A stretch of DNA of 64,000 bases from Microdochium bolleyi (Eukaryota > Ascomycota > Sordariomycetes > Xylariales > Microdochiaceae). A model generated the notes under the pieces. That model did no database searches. It saw only the letters and a program-made list of their open reading frames with translations, and was not told where the DNA came from. Of the stretch, positions 1 through 10,578 are shown in pieces. Every line of letters starts with the position of its first letter. The first letter of the stretch is position 1. Made by a program: the position numbers and the translations under genes. Where the stretch lies: assembly GCA_001566295.1 (NCBI GenBank), contig KQ964252.1, positions 992,001 to 1,056,000 on the forward strand, given 5' to 3'.

Positions 1-62
1 TTCAACTTGCATGCTGCCTAGTTAACCAACAGATTCCCGGGAGCCCTGTTTGCAGCACAGCC

Positions 63-730
63 ATGGCAGCCGACTCGAGGGAAACAACTTCCGCTGCCGG
101 CGGCGCAGAAGGCCAGAAGCTGCCTCCTGGCATGGTTCTGGGCAAGGACGGGAAACCGTACGTCCATCCAAGCTACACGGCATTGTGGCGAGGACCAAAC
201 CGCGCACGCCATCTTTTCTCTCCCAGAGCTAACACAGCTTCCGCAGTTGTCGTTCATGCACATCAGGTGCCGCATTCAAGTCCTGGTCCGCAAACCTCAA
301 ATCCTCAACGGTCGGCGCATCCGCTGCAGGATTCGGCGCAGCCGCTGGAGCCGCCGCGGCTGCCTCGACAAGCCCCTCCACGACACCAAACGATTGCCCT
401 CCCGACGTAGAGGCACTGGGTCGGAGCACGTGGACTCTCTTGCACTCTATCGCTGCGACGTACCCGAAAGAGCCGTCCTCCACGCAAAAGTCGGATCTCA
501 AGACCTTCCTGGGTGCCTTCTCGAGGCTCTACCCGTGCTGGGTCTGCGCGGAAGACTTCCAGTCCTACATGGCGACGCAGCAGATTGCCGTAGGCAGCAG
601 AGACGAGTTCGGCAAGTGGCTGTGCGAGGCGCACAATGCGGTCAACACAAAATTAGGCAAGAGCACTTTTGACTGCAGCAAGTGGGAGGAGAGGTGGCGG
701 ACGGGCTGGAAGGACGGCAGGTGTGATTAA
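63..730 (+). CDS. ERV1: FAD-linked sulfhydryl oxidase (ERV1/ALR)
   Basis: Exons 63-157 and 247-730 give 192 aa. Erv1 reoxidises Mia40 in the mitochondrial intermembrane space disulfide relay and passes electrons through FAD to cytochrome c or oxygen. Visible marks are a CRSC shuttle pair at residues 33-36, the active-site YPCWVC (C129/C132), the FAD-fold segments starting DCPPDVEALG, and the structural cysteine pair C175/C191 in the CSKWEERW...GRCD ending. The intron (158-246) was placed by restoring the conserved KPCRSC junction: donor GTACGT, acceptor CGCAG. Length matches fungal Erv1. An Ala/Gly-rich linker lies between the shuttle and the FAD domain. The start follows a CC upstream of ATGG, and the N-terminus LPPGMVLGKDGKP is typical of fungal orthologues. 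It is followed by the divergent-function PDC gene on the same strand. Confidence 0.93.
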
Positions 731-1400
731 TACCAGATCTACTGAGCATGGCGAACAACGTTCCTGCTTGGGCACAGTCATGGCTCACGGGCATGTGTAT
801 AGTAAGGGCTGAAGTGTCGGAATCCTCATGAGCATGCGCGGCTTGTTGGGGGAACCGTGATGAAGAAACTGTACAACACGACACGACTGATTGGGCTTTG
901 GTTTTTGGAGTTTAGAAAAAGGCGCGCATCACCTCTCCAGAATATTAGACAACACCAGATGAACACGTTAAGAACATACGACCGAAACACTGCATGAAGG
1001 CCATTTGACATGGATCGATACACGAGCAAGGCGCAACCCGGATGGACCCGGCCGGCGGGGTTGACGCCGGACGGCGCGGAACGAGCCTCAAAGGCTTAAA
1101 CTCGGGTGCTGCATCTCCACGCATCACTTACATCATCGGTCCGTTTTTACTGCGGGACGCGAACATCAGCCCACCATGACAGCACTGCAAGCCTGCAAGA
1201 TGCAGCATTGCGCGGCACCTGGAAACCGTTGGGACTGCCCAGCTAGGCCCGATTCGACTTGCTCTTGTCTCACTCTCCCCTCCCGTCAAACTTGATAAGT
1301 CAACTCGATTCCCTCAATGAACCTGAACCTCAATACTTCCCACTTCTGAGCCAGTCTTGCACGAGCTACAATTCAGACACACTACAATCTGCTTGCCACC
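731..1400. other. ERV1-PDC intergenic region, presumed PDC promoter
   Basis: No gene seen. The last 150 bases hold pyrimidine-rich stretches (around 1259-1290) typical of strongly expressed fungal genes, and the PDC ATG sits in a CCACCATGG context. Confidence 0.5.
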
Positions 1401-3321
1401 ATGGATATCCGGGTGGGCAATCTGAAGAAGCCGGTCGACGTGTCAGAGTATCTGTTCAGGCGCCTGCACCAGGTCGGCGTCCGATCTGTCCATGGTCTGC
1501 CGGGAGACTACAACTTGGTAGCGCTCGACTACATCCCCAAGGCCGGCCTGAAATGGGTTGGGAATTGCAATGAGCTCAACGCAGGTAAGATCCGGACTCA
1601 GTATCATGCCACCATGGCTGTCCACCGGGAGCATGATGCTGACCTTCTGCCTCCTTTCCTCAGCTTACGCCGCTGATGGCTACGCCCGTGTAAAGGGGAT
1701 AGCCGCCATCGTGACGACCTTTGGCGTGGGCGAGCTCTCCGCCATCAACGGGCTGGCGGGCGCGTACTCGGAGATGGTCCCCGTCGTGCACATTGTCGGC
1801 ACGCCGTCCACCGCATCGCAGCGGGACGGCATGCTGCTGCACCACACGCTGGGCAATGGCGACTTCAACGTCTTCGCCAACATGAGCGCGCCCATCTCGT
1901 GCGTGGTGGCCAAGCTCGCCGACCCGGCCGAGATTCCGGCACAGATCGACCACGCCCTGCAGCAGTGCTGGCTCAAGAGCAGGCCCGTGTACATCACCTT
2001 GCCGACAGACATGGCCACTCAGAAGGTCGAGGGCCAGCGCCTCGACACGCCCATCGACCTGTCGGACCCGGAGAACAAGGACAAGGAGCGCGAGGACTAC
2101 GTTGTCGACGTGGTGCTCAAGTACCTCCACGCCGCGACGCACCCCGTGGTGCTCGTCGACGCTTGCGCGGTGCGCCACCGCGTGCTCGACGAGATCCACG
2201 AACTGATCGAGAAGACCAAGCTGCCCACGTTCGTCACGCCGATGGGCAAGAGCGCCGTCAGCGAGGACCACGAGTCCTACGGCGGCGTGTACTCTGGCAG
2301 CGCGAGCTCGCCCGAGGTCAGCAAGATGGTCGAGCAGAGCGACCTCGTGCTCAGCATCGGCTCACTTCAGAGCGACTTCAACACAGCCGGGTTCACATTC
2401 CGCCTGTCGCAGCTCAACACGATCGATCTGCACAGCGACCACTGCAAAGTGCGGTACTCCGAGTACCCCGGCGTGCGCATGAAGGGCGTGCTCCGGAAGG
2501 TTATCGAGAAGGTCGATGTCGGCAAGCTCAAGATCGACAAGGTCCCGAGCCGCAGCAACGAGTCGCCAGCCCAGGGCACCGCAAAGGACAAAGGCGATAG
2601 CGACGGCATCATTCGCCAGGACTTCTTCTGGCCTCGGATCGGCAGCTTCCTGCAGAAAGACGACATTGTGGTGACTGAGACGGGCACGGCCAACTTTGGA
2701 ATCTGGAACACGCGGTTCCCCGCAGGCGTCACGGCGTTGAACCAGACGCTCTGGGGCAGCATCGGGTGGGCTGTCGGCGCGTGCCAGGGCGCCGCGCTCG
2801 GCACCAAGGACGCCGGCTCGGGCCGCCGGACGGTCCTGTTCGAGGGAGACGGCAGCCTGCAGCTCACAGCGCAAGAGATCAGCACGATGATCCGCCACGA
2901 GCTCGATGTCATCATGTAAGTCTGAATTCTCGCGAAACCCCCTTCCCTTTGCAACCGTACACACACACAAAGCTGACCCCTTCTGTCTCCGCCGACTAGC
3001 TTCCTCATCGTCAATGATGGCTATACCATCGAGCGGTACATCCACGGCATGGAAGCCGAGTACAACGACGTCGTGGCGTGGAAGTACCAGGACCTCGTCG
3101 ACGTCTTCACGCCATCATCGTCATCCTCGTCCTCGTCGAAGCCGAGGCCCCGGAAGTACCAGATCCGCACGGTCCGCGAGCTCGAGAAGCTCCTGACGCA
3201 CGACGACGACTTTGCGAGCGGCAAGGGCCTGCGCTTCGTGGAGCTGTACATGCCGCGCGAGGACGCGCCGGCGAGCCTGAAGATGACTGCTGAGGCGAGC
3301 GCGAAGCGGAACGCCGAGTGA
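1401..3321 (+). CDS. PDC: Pyruvate decarboxylase
   Basis: Exons 1401-1584, 1664-2915 and 3000-3321 give 585 aa. This cytosolic thiamine-diphosphate enzyme converts pyruvate to acetaldehyde and CO2, the branch point to ethanol or acetate. Visible are the HGLPGDYNL N-terminus, catalytic Glu58 in NELNAAYAADGYAR, the HH pair (H121-H122) in LLHHTLGNGDF, and the ThDP/Mg motif from GDGS (about residue 457) to NDGYT, which spans intron 2. The C-terminus LYMPREDAPASLKMTAEASA is the family ending. Both introns have canonical ends (GTAAGA/CAG and GTAAGT/TAG). Oddity: a run of eight serines encoded at 3115-3138 followed by KPRPRK lengthens the loop before the RTVREL helix. Indolepyruvate or phenylpyruvate decarboxylase is less likely given the strong PDC motifs. 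Confidence 0.93.
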
Positions 3322-3940
3322 GAGTGAGAGAGCACACTCAGAGAGAAGAGAAAGAAAAAGAAAACTCGGGAGAAAAAAAAAAAGAGGGCCAAGACACCAG
3401 TAACATCCTTTCAAGGTCAAAGGTAAGGGGGGTCATGTAGATCTCTATGCGTTGGACTTGGGTCCTTCATGGTCATTGATACCAGTGGTCCTTGGGGAGA
3501 CGTCGATCTATGAGTGAAGCTCGGCGGGAGGACCTGGAACGGCGAATGCGGACGGAGGGATATGTGGCCTCCATCGAGCTGCAGAAGTGGATATTTTATG
3601 TAAACCACGTTCGAGCGCAGGGCATCAGAACGAAACCTTTCCCATGTAGTGAAGGCTGATCAAGCATGATGATGATTCAGCTCCGTCTCAAGACGCGGCA
3701 GCAGCAGGAGCAGGAGCAAGGAAGTCGTGAACCGAAAAGTCAAGATACTCCCAAGGAGCTATCGAGAGACGCAGAAGGGGTGAAAATTTATAATTCGTGT
3801 TGTCTGGGTATCAATGCATCATAACTCTGGTATCTACCCTAGGGCCCTAGGGTAGCTTGAATGAAAACGCCGACTCTGCTTGCACCCACAAAAAAAAGAT
3901 CAATGCTAGCAACGCTTGCAACCAATATCATTCGCCTCTT
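3322..3940. other. Convergent intergenic region between PDC and the APH-fold gene
   Basis: Both neighbours end into this stretch, so it holds two 3' regions. It contains purine-rich A tracts just after the PDC stop, a CAG/GAG-rich patch near 3696-3720, and a perfect 22 bp palindrome (listed separately). No gene seen. Confidence 0.5.
3834..3855. repeat. Perfect 22-bp palindrome with TACCCTAGGG arms
   Basis: Positions 3834-3844 are the exact reverse complement of 3845-3855, centred on GGGCCC. The arm contains CCCTAGGG. It lies between two convergent genes, 86 bases past the stop of the minus-strand gene, so it could form a hairpin in either transcript. A related 12-bp palindrome is at 40184-40195. 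Confidence 0.9.
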
Positions 3941-5683
3941 TCAGGTAGGCGAGGAGCCTTTCGGCTTCTTCTGAGGACGCGGTATGGCGCCGTCGGCGCT
4001 GGGCCGGCGCGGCCTCTTGGGATCCTGCATGTCGCAACCTACCCCGTCTACTTCTTCAGTCTTGACAGTGACAGGGGACTGCCTGGCAACAGCGTAGTTT
4101 GAGCAGTCCTTGCTGCTGTGGTCAGATTTGTAGCCCTCCGGGTCCTTATGGGCCGACTTGCGGTCTCCCAGAGTCTCTCCTGGAGGTGAGAGTGGTGGGA
4201 GAGATGGCGGAGAAGAGGCGAGCGCTGGCGAGACTGTCTTCCTTCGGGATTCAGTCTCGGTCACTTGCTCCAATCGTAGGAGCACTCTTGTCAGGCGCCG
4301 CCTTGCTGCCATCTCCCGATCAGTGCTTTGGGACGTCGGGCGGTAGAACTGTTTTACCACATCCACGACGGCATGGTAGCACTCATACAGAAGGATCCGT
4401 ATATGAGCGTGCTCAGGGTCCTCGACTAAGTCATGGCCGCCTGACACCGTTGGCGACGGGGATTTGTCGGACGGGGAATGGCGGTTGTCGTCTTGGCCAC
4501 AGAGTTCTAATATTCTGCGCCCCAGTGCAGAAGTTGGGGACATCCCAAAACCGCGCAGGTATTCCTCTGTTGCGAAGTGGGTGAAGTCTGACGTTAGGAG
4601 CGGGTCTCCAAAAACGCAGTTGCTCCAGTCGTCAAACCCGACAAGCGAAGCACGAGATCCCGCACCGTCAGCTTCTTCAGACTTCACATGATCCGGTCGG
4701 GACTTTTCGCCATGCTGGCTGCCCGCCTCAGCAGAGTCGCGACTCATCACACAATGCGCTCTTGTCTTTATTCCCTTGGGCGCTGGAGCAGCGGCACCAC
4801 TTCCCAGAGACACTATAACATTGTCGTCGGAGTATGGGTGTAGCACCACCAGACGCGGTGTTGTGACAGCATCCAGAACGTGGCTCAGCCGGCTGAAGTG
4901 CTTGCGGATTCTCGAGTAGCTGATGCTAACAGCCATGTCTTCTCCGTCGCGCAGCGCACTCTCCAACAAACTGTGGAAGGCAGTCTTCCATGTAGCGAAA
5001 CCACCGTTGTGGTGTGGTGGTTCTGGCGACAGACTCCTGGACAGTGACGATTGTGAAGGTGAAACACGAGCAAGTACCGAGGTTGCCGTGCCAAATGTCC
5101 CGCTCGGTGACGTGTATTGCGATATCCGCCTCGCTAGCGACCCTTTGGAGCAGTCGACTCCGTCACGATCGGCCTTATCGAGAGGATTTAGTAGAGCCGA
5201 GATAGGAATTCCCTTTGTAGGCTCAACCAGATTGAAGGACAAATCTGGCTTGGAGGATGACGAGTGTGAGATCAGTGTGGGCAGATACCTACACAGATCT
5301 TTACCCGCCGAACGTGTCGCACTTCGAGGGACATCTGCGTGGGCCTTCGTGCTTGGGCTTGTGCCTGTGCTGCTTTCCGCCTTCATGTCTGATGACTGCC
5401 GTACGCGGCATGATTCTGCCGGCTCCGGACAACTTAGAGCTGCCGCCATGAGCCACTGCACCAGCAAGCCCTCTGATTGTGTGAGGGATTGCTCAAATCG
5501 AAGGAGCTTCGTTGTCGCAGCTGGGGAGAAGTAGATTGTCAAGGATCTCCCGTCAGACAACGAGACTGCAAAAGCTCTTCGAGGCGAAGAACTCGGTAAC
5601 GCCTGGATATTTTTGATAAAGGCGCCCGGTACCTCGGCAGCCACGATTTCCCGGATTGTGTCGACGATGGAAGACTTGCTCAT
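3941..5683 (-). CDS. APH/choline-kinase-fold protein, probably catalytically altered
   Basis: Single exon, 580 aa from the ATG at 5683. The frame stays open upstream, so a longer N-terminus is possible, but the MSKSSIVDTIREIV start is the best. Blocks resemble fungal phosphotransferase-family (APH) proteins: a lobe around FEQSLTQSEGLLVQWL (63-78), a helix WKTAFHSLLESALRDGED (232-249), a catalytic-loop-like segment LHPYSDDNVIVSL (281-293), and a metal-site-like segment GFDDWSNCVFGDPLL (349-363). The usual HGD of the catalytic loop is not visible. Low-complexity Ser-rich insertions separate the blocks. The tail carries basic clusters (KRPRRP and RPQKKPK) that look like a nuclear localisation signal. 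The fold assignment is moderate and the substrate is unknown. Confidence 0.55.
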   Translation of the reverse strand: MSKSSIVDTIREIVAAEVPGAFIKNIQALPSSSPRRAFAVSLSDGRSLTIYFSPAATTKLLRFEQSLTQSEGLLVQWLMAAALSCPEPAESCRVRQSSDMKAESSTGTSPSTKAHADVPRSATRSAGKDLCRYLPTLISHSSSSKPDLSFNLVEPTKGIPISALLNPLDKADRDGVDCSKGSLARRISQYTSPSGTFGTATSVLARVSPSQSSLSRSLSPEPPHHNGGFATWKTAFHSLLESALRDGEDMAVSISYSRIRKHFSRLSHVLDAVTTPRLVVLHPYSDDNVIVSLGSGAAAPAPKGIKTRAHCVMSRDSAEAGSQHGEKSRPDHVKSEEADGAGSRASLVGFDDWSNCVFGDPLLTSDFTHFATEEYLRGFGMSPTSALGRRILELCGQDDNRHSPSDKSPSPTVSGGHDLVEDPEHAHIRILLYECYHAVVDVVKQFYRPTSQSTDREMAARRRLTRVLLRLEQVTETESRRKTVSPALASSPPSLPPLSPPGETLGDRKSAHKDPEGYKSDHSSKDCSNYAVARQSPVTVKTEEVDGVGCDMQDPKRPRRPSADGAIPRPQKKPKGSSPT

Positions 5684-6267
5684 GTGCGAGGGGTTTGCCC
5701 GAGCATGGTGGAGGGGACGTATGGTGAAGGACGGTGTTGGGGTCTTGGTCGTTGGCCATCTTGTCGAGTAGAATGGGCATGGATCGCCTTTTGTGATTCC
5801 ACTTATGAAGTCGATCTGGTGGTCAGACAGGTCCAGGATGGGTGAAAGCGGGTTCAAACTCTGCAGCAGTGTCGCCCGCGCAGGGCCAGGGTCGAGGGGT
5901 GGCATCGATGCCAGAGCCGGCCCTTGGCGACCACCATGCAGCTGCGTCTGGCACATCAACCACCGCAGGATTCGGACTACCAGGCCAGGGGTGGCAGGGT
6001 TGTTGGCACTCTCGCTCTCTCGAGGCCACTCAGCCGACGAGAAAGCCTCTGGCTGCCGTGTTCTTTGTTGGTGCCGAAGAACGGGAATGCGGTTGCAGTC
6101 GGGCCCGAGATGGCCAATGTGACTTGGCAGTGTCCAGACACAAATGCAAATCGCCTATCAGCCGCGGGTGCACGGAATAATCATGGAGAAGCGAAGGGAA
6201 GAAGTGGAGGGAGCACGGCGGTCATGCTCCTGCGGCAAGTGTCCTTATGTCTTGGGTCTATGCGCCT

Positions 6268-6291
6268 GGGAGAATTGCTGGGAGAATTGCT
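6268..6291. repeat. Tandem duplication of a 12-mer
   Basis: GGGAGAATTGCT occurs twice head to tail in non-coding DNA. Confidence 0.8.
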
Positions 6292-7240
6292 GGCCGAGTG
6301 TGCATGAGGCAATGGCAAGCGAAGTCGAGATGAGCTCCCGACGACCAAGCCAAGGGTCTCAGGCGTGACATGGAGAGCATCAGTGTCCAGGGACAGGGCA
6401 CCATGACAAGACAACACGGAGCTTATTGTAGGTACGTATGACCATGGCATTGCACAACAAATATCTGGGGTGGGCCTCCCGGGGCCGAGCGCCAGCGCCT
6501 ATAGCAGGACAAGATAGACGAAGACAAGACGCGCGCGTCCCAGGCTAGCGCGGACGAGGCACAGGTGGCAGGCGATCCGAGGCCGGGCGGACCAAACAAG
6601 CATCGAGGCAAGCGAGACGGGGTGGATCATGCGGAGGAGGCGGCTGGATATAGGCCGGAGTACGGAGTATACGTCGAGGTAGCGTTGGCCGCCGGCTGGC
6701 GAGCCGAGACGTCATGTTCTGGAAGGGCGACATGTTTTTTGCGTGCCATGGGGCAGGGCGGCGCCATGGCAGAGCTAGCATCGAGCGGCTGAACTGGCGG
6801 CATGCGTCGGCCTGGAGGTGGAAGCCACGGCGAGGTCAAGAGCTGCCAATGGGCACGGCGCTGGACCGGCAGGCGGGCCGCGGACTGGGCAGAGGGAGGG
6901 TGCTGGCTGTTCAGCTTGAGTCTGACTGCTGTGGTGATTGGGAGGGGCCCGAGACTGGCGCCATCCAAGAGCTGCAGAGACGGCCAAAAGGGCCGATGAT
7001 GGTGAAGGGACCGGGAGATGCAGCCCAGTGGTGATTGACGGAATCCGTGGCAAAGGCAGGCCCGTCCAGGCTGCCCCGGGCTCCAGGCAGGCTCCAGGCA
7101 AGCAACCTTGGAACCCTGGGGCCGGTTCATGCTGCCAGGGCAAGCGAGGGCCCGGGGTCGTGATTGGCCTGCCCTAAGCGAGTCGGCCGGAAGGGGAACT
7201 GCTGCTCGCAATGCCCTTTGGCCTTTGCCATCTCCATGCC

Positions 7241-7268
7241 TCCATCCCTCCATCCCTCCATCCCTCCA
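7241..7268. repeat. 8-bp microsatellite (CATCCCTC-type)
   Basis: About 3.5 uninterrupted copies of an 8-base pyrimidine-rich unit in non-coding DNA. Confidence 0.85.
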
Positions 7269-8537
7269 GGCCGTCCGCGACGCCTCTGCAACGCCAGCCA
7301 GCAACGGCGGTGCATCGCAGAGGGTGCCCGCGACCCTGCAAGGCCCGCCGCGCCGGGGTGAGCGACCCCGACTGTCGGCTCGTCAAACAGCCATCACCAG
7401 GTCGCGGACAGCATGGCGGGCGCTGGTGCTGTGGTGGTGCTGGCCCGGCTGGCCCCCTTGGGACCCGTCTCACGTCCGGGTGCCTGACGCATCAAGCATC
7501 GGCACCTCGTCAAATTTGTCCCAATTGGGCCTAGGTGGCCCGTCGTTCGTCGTGGCTTCTGGAAGTTCACCGACAGCCATCACACCCAGAGGCCCAGGGC
7601 CCACCTGCCCAGACCGTCAGGGTGCCCTGCCCGGCATATGCAGTTTCGCTTAACTTGTCTTGGGGGCCATGTCAGCCATGCGCTGACGGCTCTCAGGTCT
7701 GAGCTCAAGCTCGTCTTCCGGTTGCTTCCAGGTAAAACTACCCAAACAGCGTCACCGCTCGCTTCTTCCCTTGGCCTCGACGTAACGTTGCCCGGACATG
7801 CTCAGAGACTCCGCTTGCTCATTCAAAACGCCATTCATGGCAGCACCCGATCTGAATGATTGCTGCCATGACAGCGCTGCTCAGGCGTGTGCCCCGTGTG
7901 CTTCATCGAGTTGGGAGATCCCAAAATGGACGCGCTACTCTAGCGCAGACCATGCGCCGCCCACGTTGTTTCAACCACCATCTTATCCACGACACGCCAG
8001 TCGTAACACCATCCTCATCACATGAGCTTGGTCCCGACGTCTGTTGTCTCTCGCTACTCGTTTCTTTTGGAATGCACCAGACCTCTCACCGGACAGCTCA
8101 TCCACCACTGACGGACAGTTCGCAGGTGCAGAAAGGAACCCTGTTATCACTTTTCGTATCACCAAGAGATCCATTCTCCACCTATCGGTGGTTGGCAAGA
8201 GGGGTCCAATAACTGTTCATGGTTTGACGTGGACATCTCTATCCCAACACTGCACACGTTCCGAGGGAGGATGCGTGACTCTTTGGTCTCCTCGGTCTCC
8301 CCTGCTCGTCCCCCCATTGTGAACAAAGCGATGGTCCCAGTCTAGGTAGGGAATCCGTAGCTGATGATCTCACAAGTTCCCTGTCCTCTTCAGTGATCTC
8401 CGGTAACTAGAATCCCCAACAGCAGCAGCAGCAGCAATACCGAGCCCATCCGCTTGACAAGCATCCAGGACCTGCTATAAGCACAGTGCCGCCAACGACC
8501 CTTGACGGACAGTCAAACTGTCCCTCAACCCGATCCT

Positions 8538-8634
8538 CCCTTGGTGGTGTAGGTGGTTATCGCGTCAGACTGTAATTGTCATTGTATACAATATTGGTAT
8601 CTGAATGTCACCGGTTCGACCCCGGTCCGAGGGA
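8538..8634 (+). tRNA. tRNA-Tyr (anticodon GUA) with 23-nt intron
   Basis: Acceptor stem 8538-8544 pairs with 8627-8633 (one G-U), with discriminator A8634. The D arm has the GG pair and a T-T at position 13:22. Anticodon stem TCAGA (8564-8568) pairs with TCTGA (8600-8604). The anticodon GTA is at 8572-8574. The T stem ACCGG/CCGGT encloses TTCGACC. The intron 8576-8598 sits after position 37, the standard place. The C1-G72 pair and A73 are the identity elements of eukaryotic tRNA-Tyr, which in eukaryotes is commonly intron-bearing. Confidence 0.93.
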
Positions 8635-8663
8635 AATACCTAGGATATCTTGCTCAGATCATC

Positions 8664-8668
8664 TTTTT
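8664..8668 (+). terminator. RNA polymerase III T-run terminator
   Basis: Five Ts, 30 bases after the tRNA-Tyr 3' end, are the first run of four or more Ts downstream and the likely Pol III stop. Confidence 0.7.
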
Positions 8669-9143
8669 GCGCTTCTTAACTAATGAACTACCCGAGGACC
8701 GTCAAAAAACTCGCTTTTTGTCATGCTGGAAAGCACCCGAAGCTGATCTCCGACTCGGGTTTGGGTCGGGCGGACAGAGCATGTCAGGAGTTCCACCAGT
8801 TGAAGAACAAGACTCTCCGCTATGCAGATGGTCTCTCTATTGTCTTGACTAGAGTTCTCTACCACTTGCTCTGAGTAGCTCCTTCGATCTCTTCGGTCTC
8901 TGATCGTTGTGCTCTTCGTATTATTTGAATCGCGGCCTTCTGGATCTATCGGATTCGGACCAAACACGGAGAGATGGGAAACTCTCGAATCCAGTCTTGT
9001 AGCATTAGTGAATGCACGACTGCAATCACCATGTCGGGGCTCAATCAAGTTGGAGCATGCCGCTTTACCAGACCGTACACGTTGGCATTCGTAAAACCTG
9101 TATATACATGTATGATATGAACGTCCAACCGGTACCCCCTTTT
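8669..9143. other. tRNA-Tyr to TAN1 intergenic region
   Basis: Nothing recognisable; it is the 3' flank of the minus-strand TAN1 gene. Confidence 0.4.
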
Positions 9144-10578
9144 TCAGAGCTCCCCCTCGCCCTTGCTCTCCGCCTTGGCCTTCCTGTACGCATCACCCTT
9201 GGCCTCCGCCGCCCCATCCTTCTTGACCCCCGCGGCAGCCATCTTCAGCTCGTGGATGTTGTACCGCTTCAGCGACTCCCAGTCCCCCGGCACCACGCTC
9301 ATCCCGCAGAAGGTCTGGTAAATGTCCACCAGCACGACCTTGTCCGGGCTCGTCAGGTTGACCTTGTGCCGCACGTCGACGAGCGAGGCGATCTTCTTGA
9401 TCACGTCGTCCCGCTTGAGGAGGTTGTGCGCGCGGAACGTGGGGCGGATGGCGTACGACGACGGCGGCGGCGGCGGAGGCGCGCTCTCGCTCGACCCGTC
9501 GCCGTTCTCCGGCTTGCTGTCGTCGTCGCCGTCGCCGTCGTCGCCGGCGAGCCGGAAGTGCTCCGCCAGGACCTGCCGCGCGAGCTCGTCGAGGTTCTTC
9601 TCCGTCGCCCGGCCCAGCACGGTGACGGGCGTGAAGCGGTTCACGAACCTCGATATCCCGATCGCCGTCGCGCCGCCCCTGATCCCGGCATCGTCACCGG
9701 CATCCCCGCCCTCCTTGGGCACCGCCACCACCGCCGGCTTCGCCGCGTCGAGACAGATCTGACGTGCCAGCTCGATGGGGTCCACGGGCGGCCTCGTCCG
9801 CAGGAAGAAGAGGCAGTCAAGCCCGGACCGGACGGTCTCGAATGGCGGGTCCTTGGGCCGGTTCGCGGGCTTCATGCCCTCGAGCTCCCTCTGGATCGAC
9901 GCCTCGATGTCGTCTTCCGCGCCGCCTTCCTCGTCGTCGTTGCCCGCCTCGGCGTGCTCATCTGGTGGGTCGATGTTGTAGAGCTTCTTGCCGTACTGTT
10001 CCGGTTTATCAGTCGATCGGTACTCTCTCCCATGAGATTCCCCCTATCCCGTCCTCTCCTTATGCTGTGTCTGCGGCAAGGCGAGCTTTGAGATCCGCGC
10101 ACCTTCAGGCACAGCTGATCCCACACAGAGCGAAGGGAAGGGAAAGATAAAGATCGGGCAAGCGAAACCCAAACATGCGCGAACTCACATCGTCACAGAT
10201 CCGCGCCATCTCGGCTCGCGCCTGCCGCTCTTTGCCGCGCTGGCACGTCACCCACACGCCGACGTCACCGACCTGTAGCGTCCGCAGCGAGTCCAGCTTC
10301 TCGCGCTGGCTCGGCGTCTGCCACTTGTTGCCGCTGCCGCCCTGTCTCCCCTGGAGTGATCAGCGTCTTGGTCATCTTCAACCTTCCATTTTGTGCATTG
10401 GACGTCTATGTGTGTGTATGCGTGTGTGTGGCTGGGTGTGTGCGCTCTCCCCCGCTCGTATGAAAGACGAGTAATGCAGGATCACATTGGTCTGTTGACG
10501 CACCTTGCTGCGCTTTGGCTGCGAGCCTCCGTGCGAGCCATTGCTTGGCCCGCCTTTTCTCTTTCCCGACTTCTCCAT
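9144..10578 (-). CDS. TAN1: THUMP-domain tRNA acetylation adaptor (Tan1)
   Basis: Exons in transcript order 10578-10504, 10350-10189 and 9995-9144 give 362 aa, all in phase 0. Tan1 is required with Kre33/Nat10 to make N4-acetylcytidine at position 12 of tRNA-Ser and tRNA-Leu. Visible marks are the basic N-terminus MEKSGKRKGG, the GVWVTCQRGKE strand that opens the family, an acidic linker, and a THUMP-type segment from about residue 145. That segment includes SRFVNRFTPV and the C-terminal block VDIYQTFCGMSVVPGDW. Fungal additions include an Asp/Gly/Pro-rich insertion and a Lys/Ala/Glu-rich tail. Yeast Tan1 is shorter (289 aa), the difference being these low-complexity parts. Intron 1 contains a TG-rich run. 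Confidence 0.9.
10408..10442. repeat. TG-rich simple repeat inside TAN1 intron 1
   Basis: Irregular TGTGTG runs, read as CACACA on the transcribed strand, between the exons of TAN1. Confidence 0.7.

Larger units (their letters stand above)
5684..8537. other. Gene-free stretch of about 2.9 kb
   Basis: Several open frames of 100-225 codons occur on both strands but overlap one another, have no family-like blocks and no coherent splice structure. Small repeats are present (6268-6291, 7241-7268, a CAG run at 8418-8434). I see nothing else supportable. Confidence 0.45.

Noticed and set aside
1660..2271. Minus-strand frame of 203 codons inside pyruvate decarboxylase
   Set aside because: Exact antisense of the PDC exon 2.
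6627..7304. Minus-strand open frame of 225 codons in the 2.9-kb gene-free stretch
   Set aside because: Repetitive Trp/Arg/Pro-rich sequence, partly from the CATCCCTC microsatellite; overlapped by equally long frames on the other strand.
9012..10091. Plus-strand open frame of 359 codons over TAN1
   Set aside because: Antisense of the TAN1 last exon; no domain, and the minus strand explains the region.
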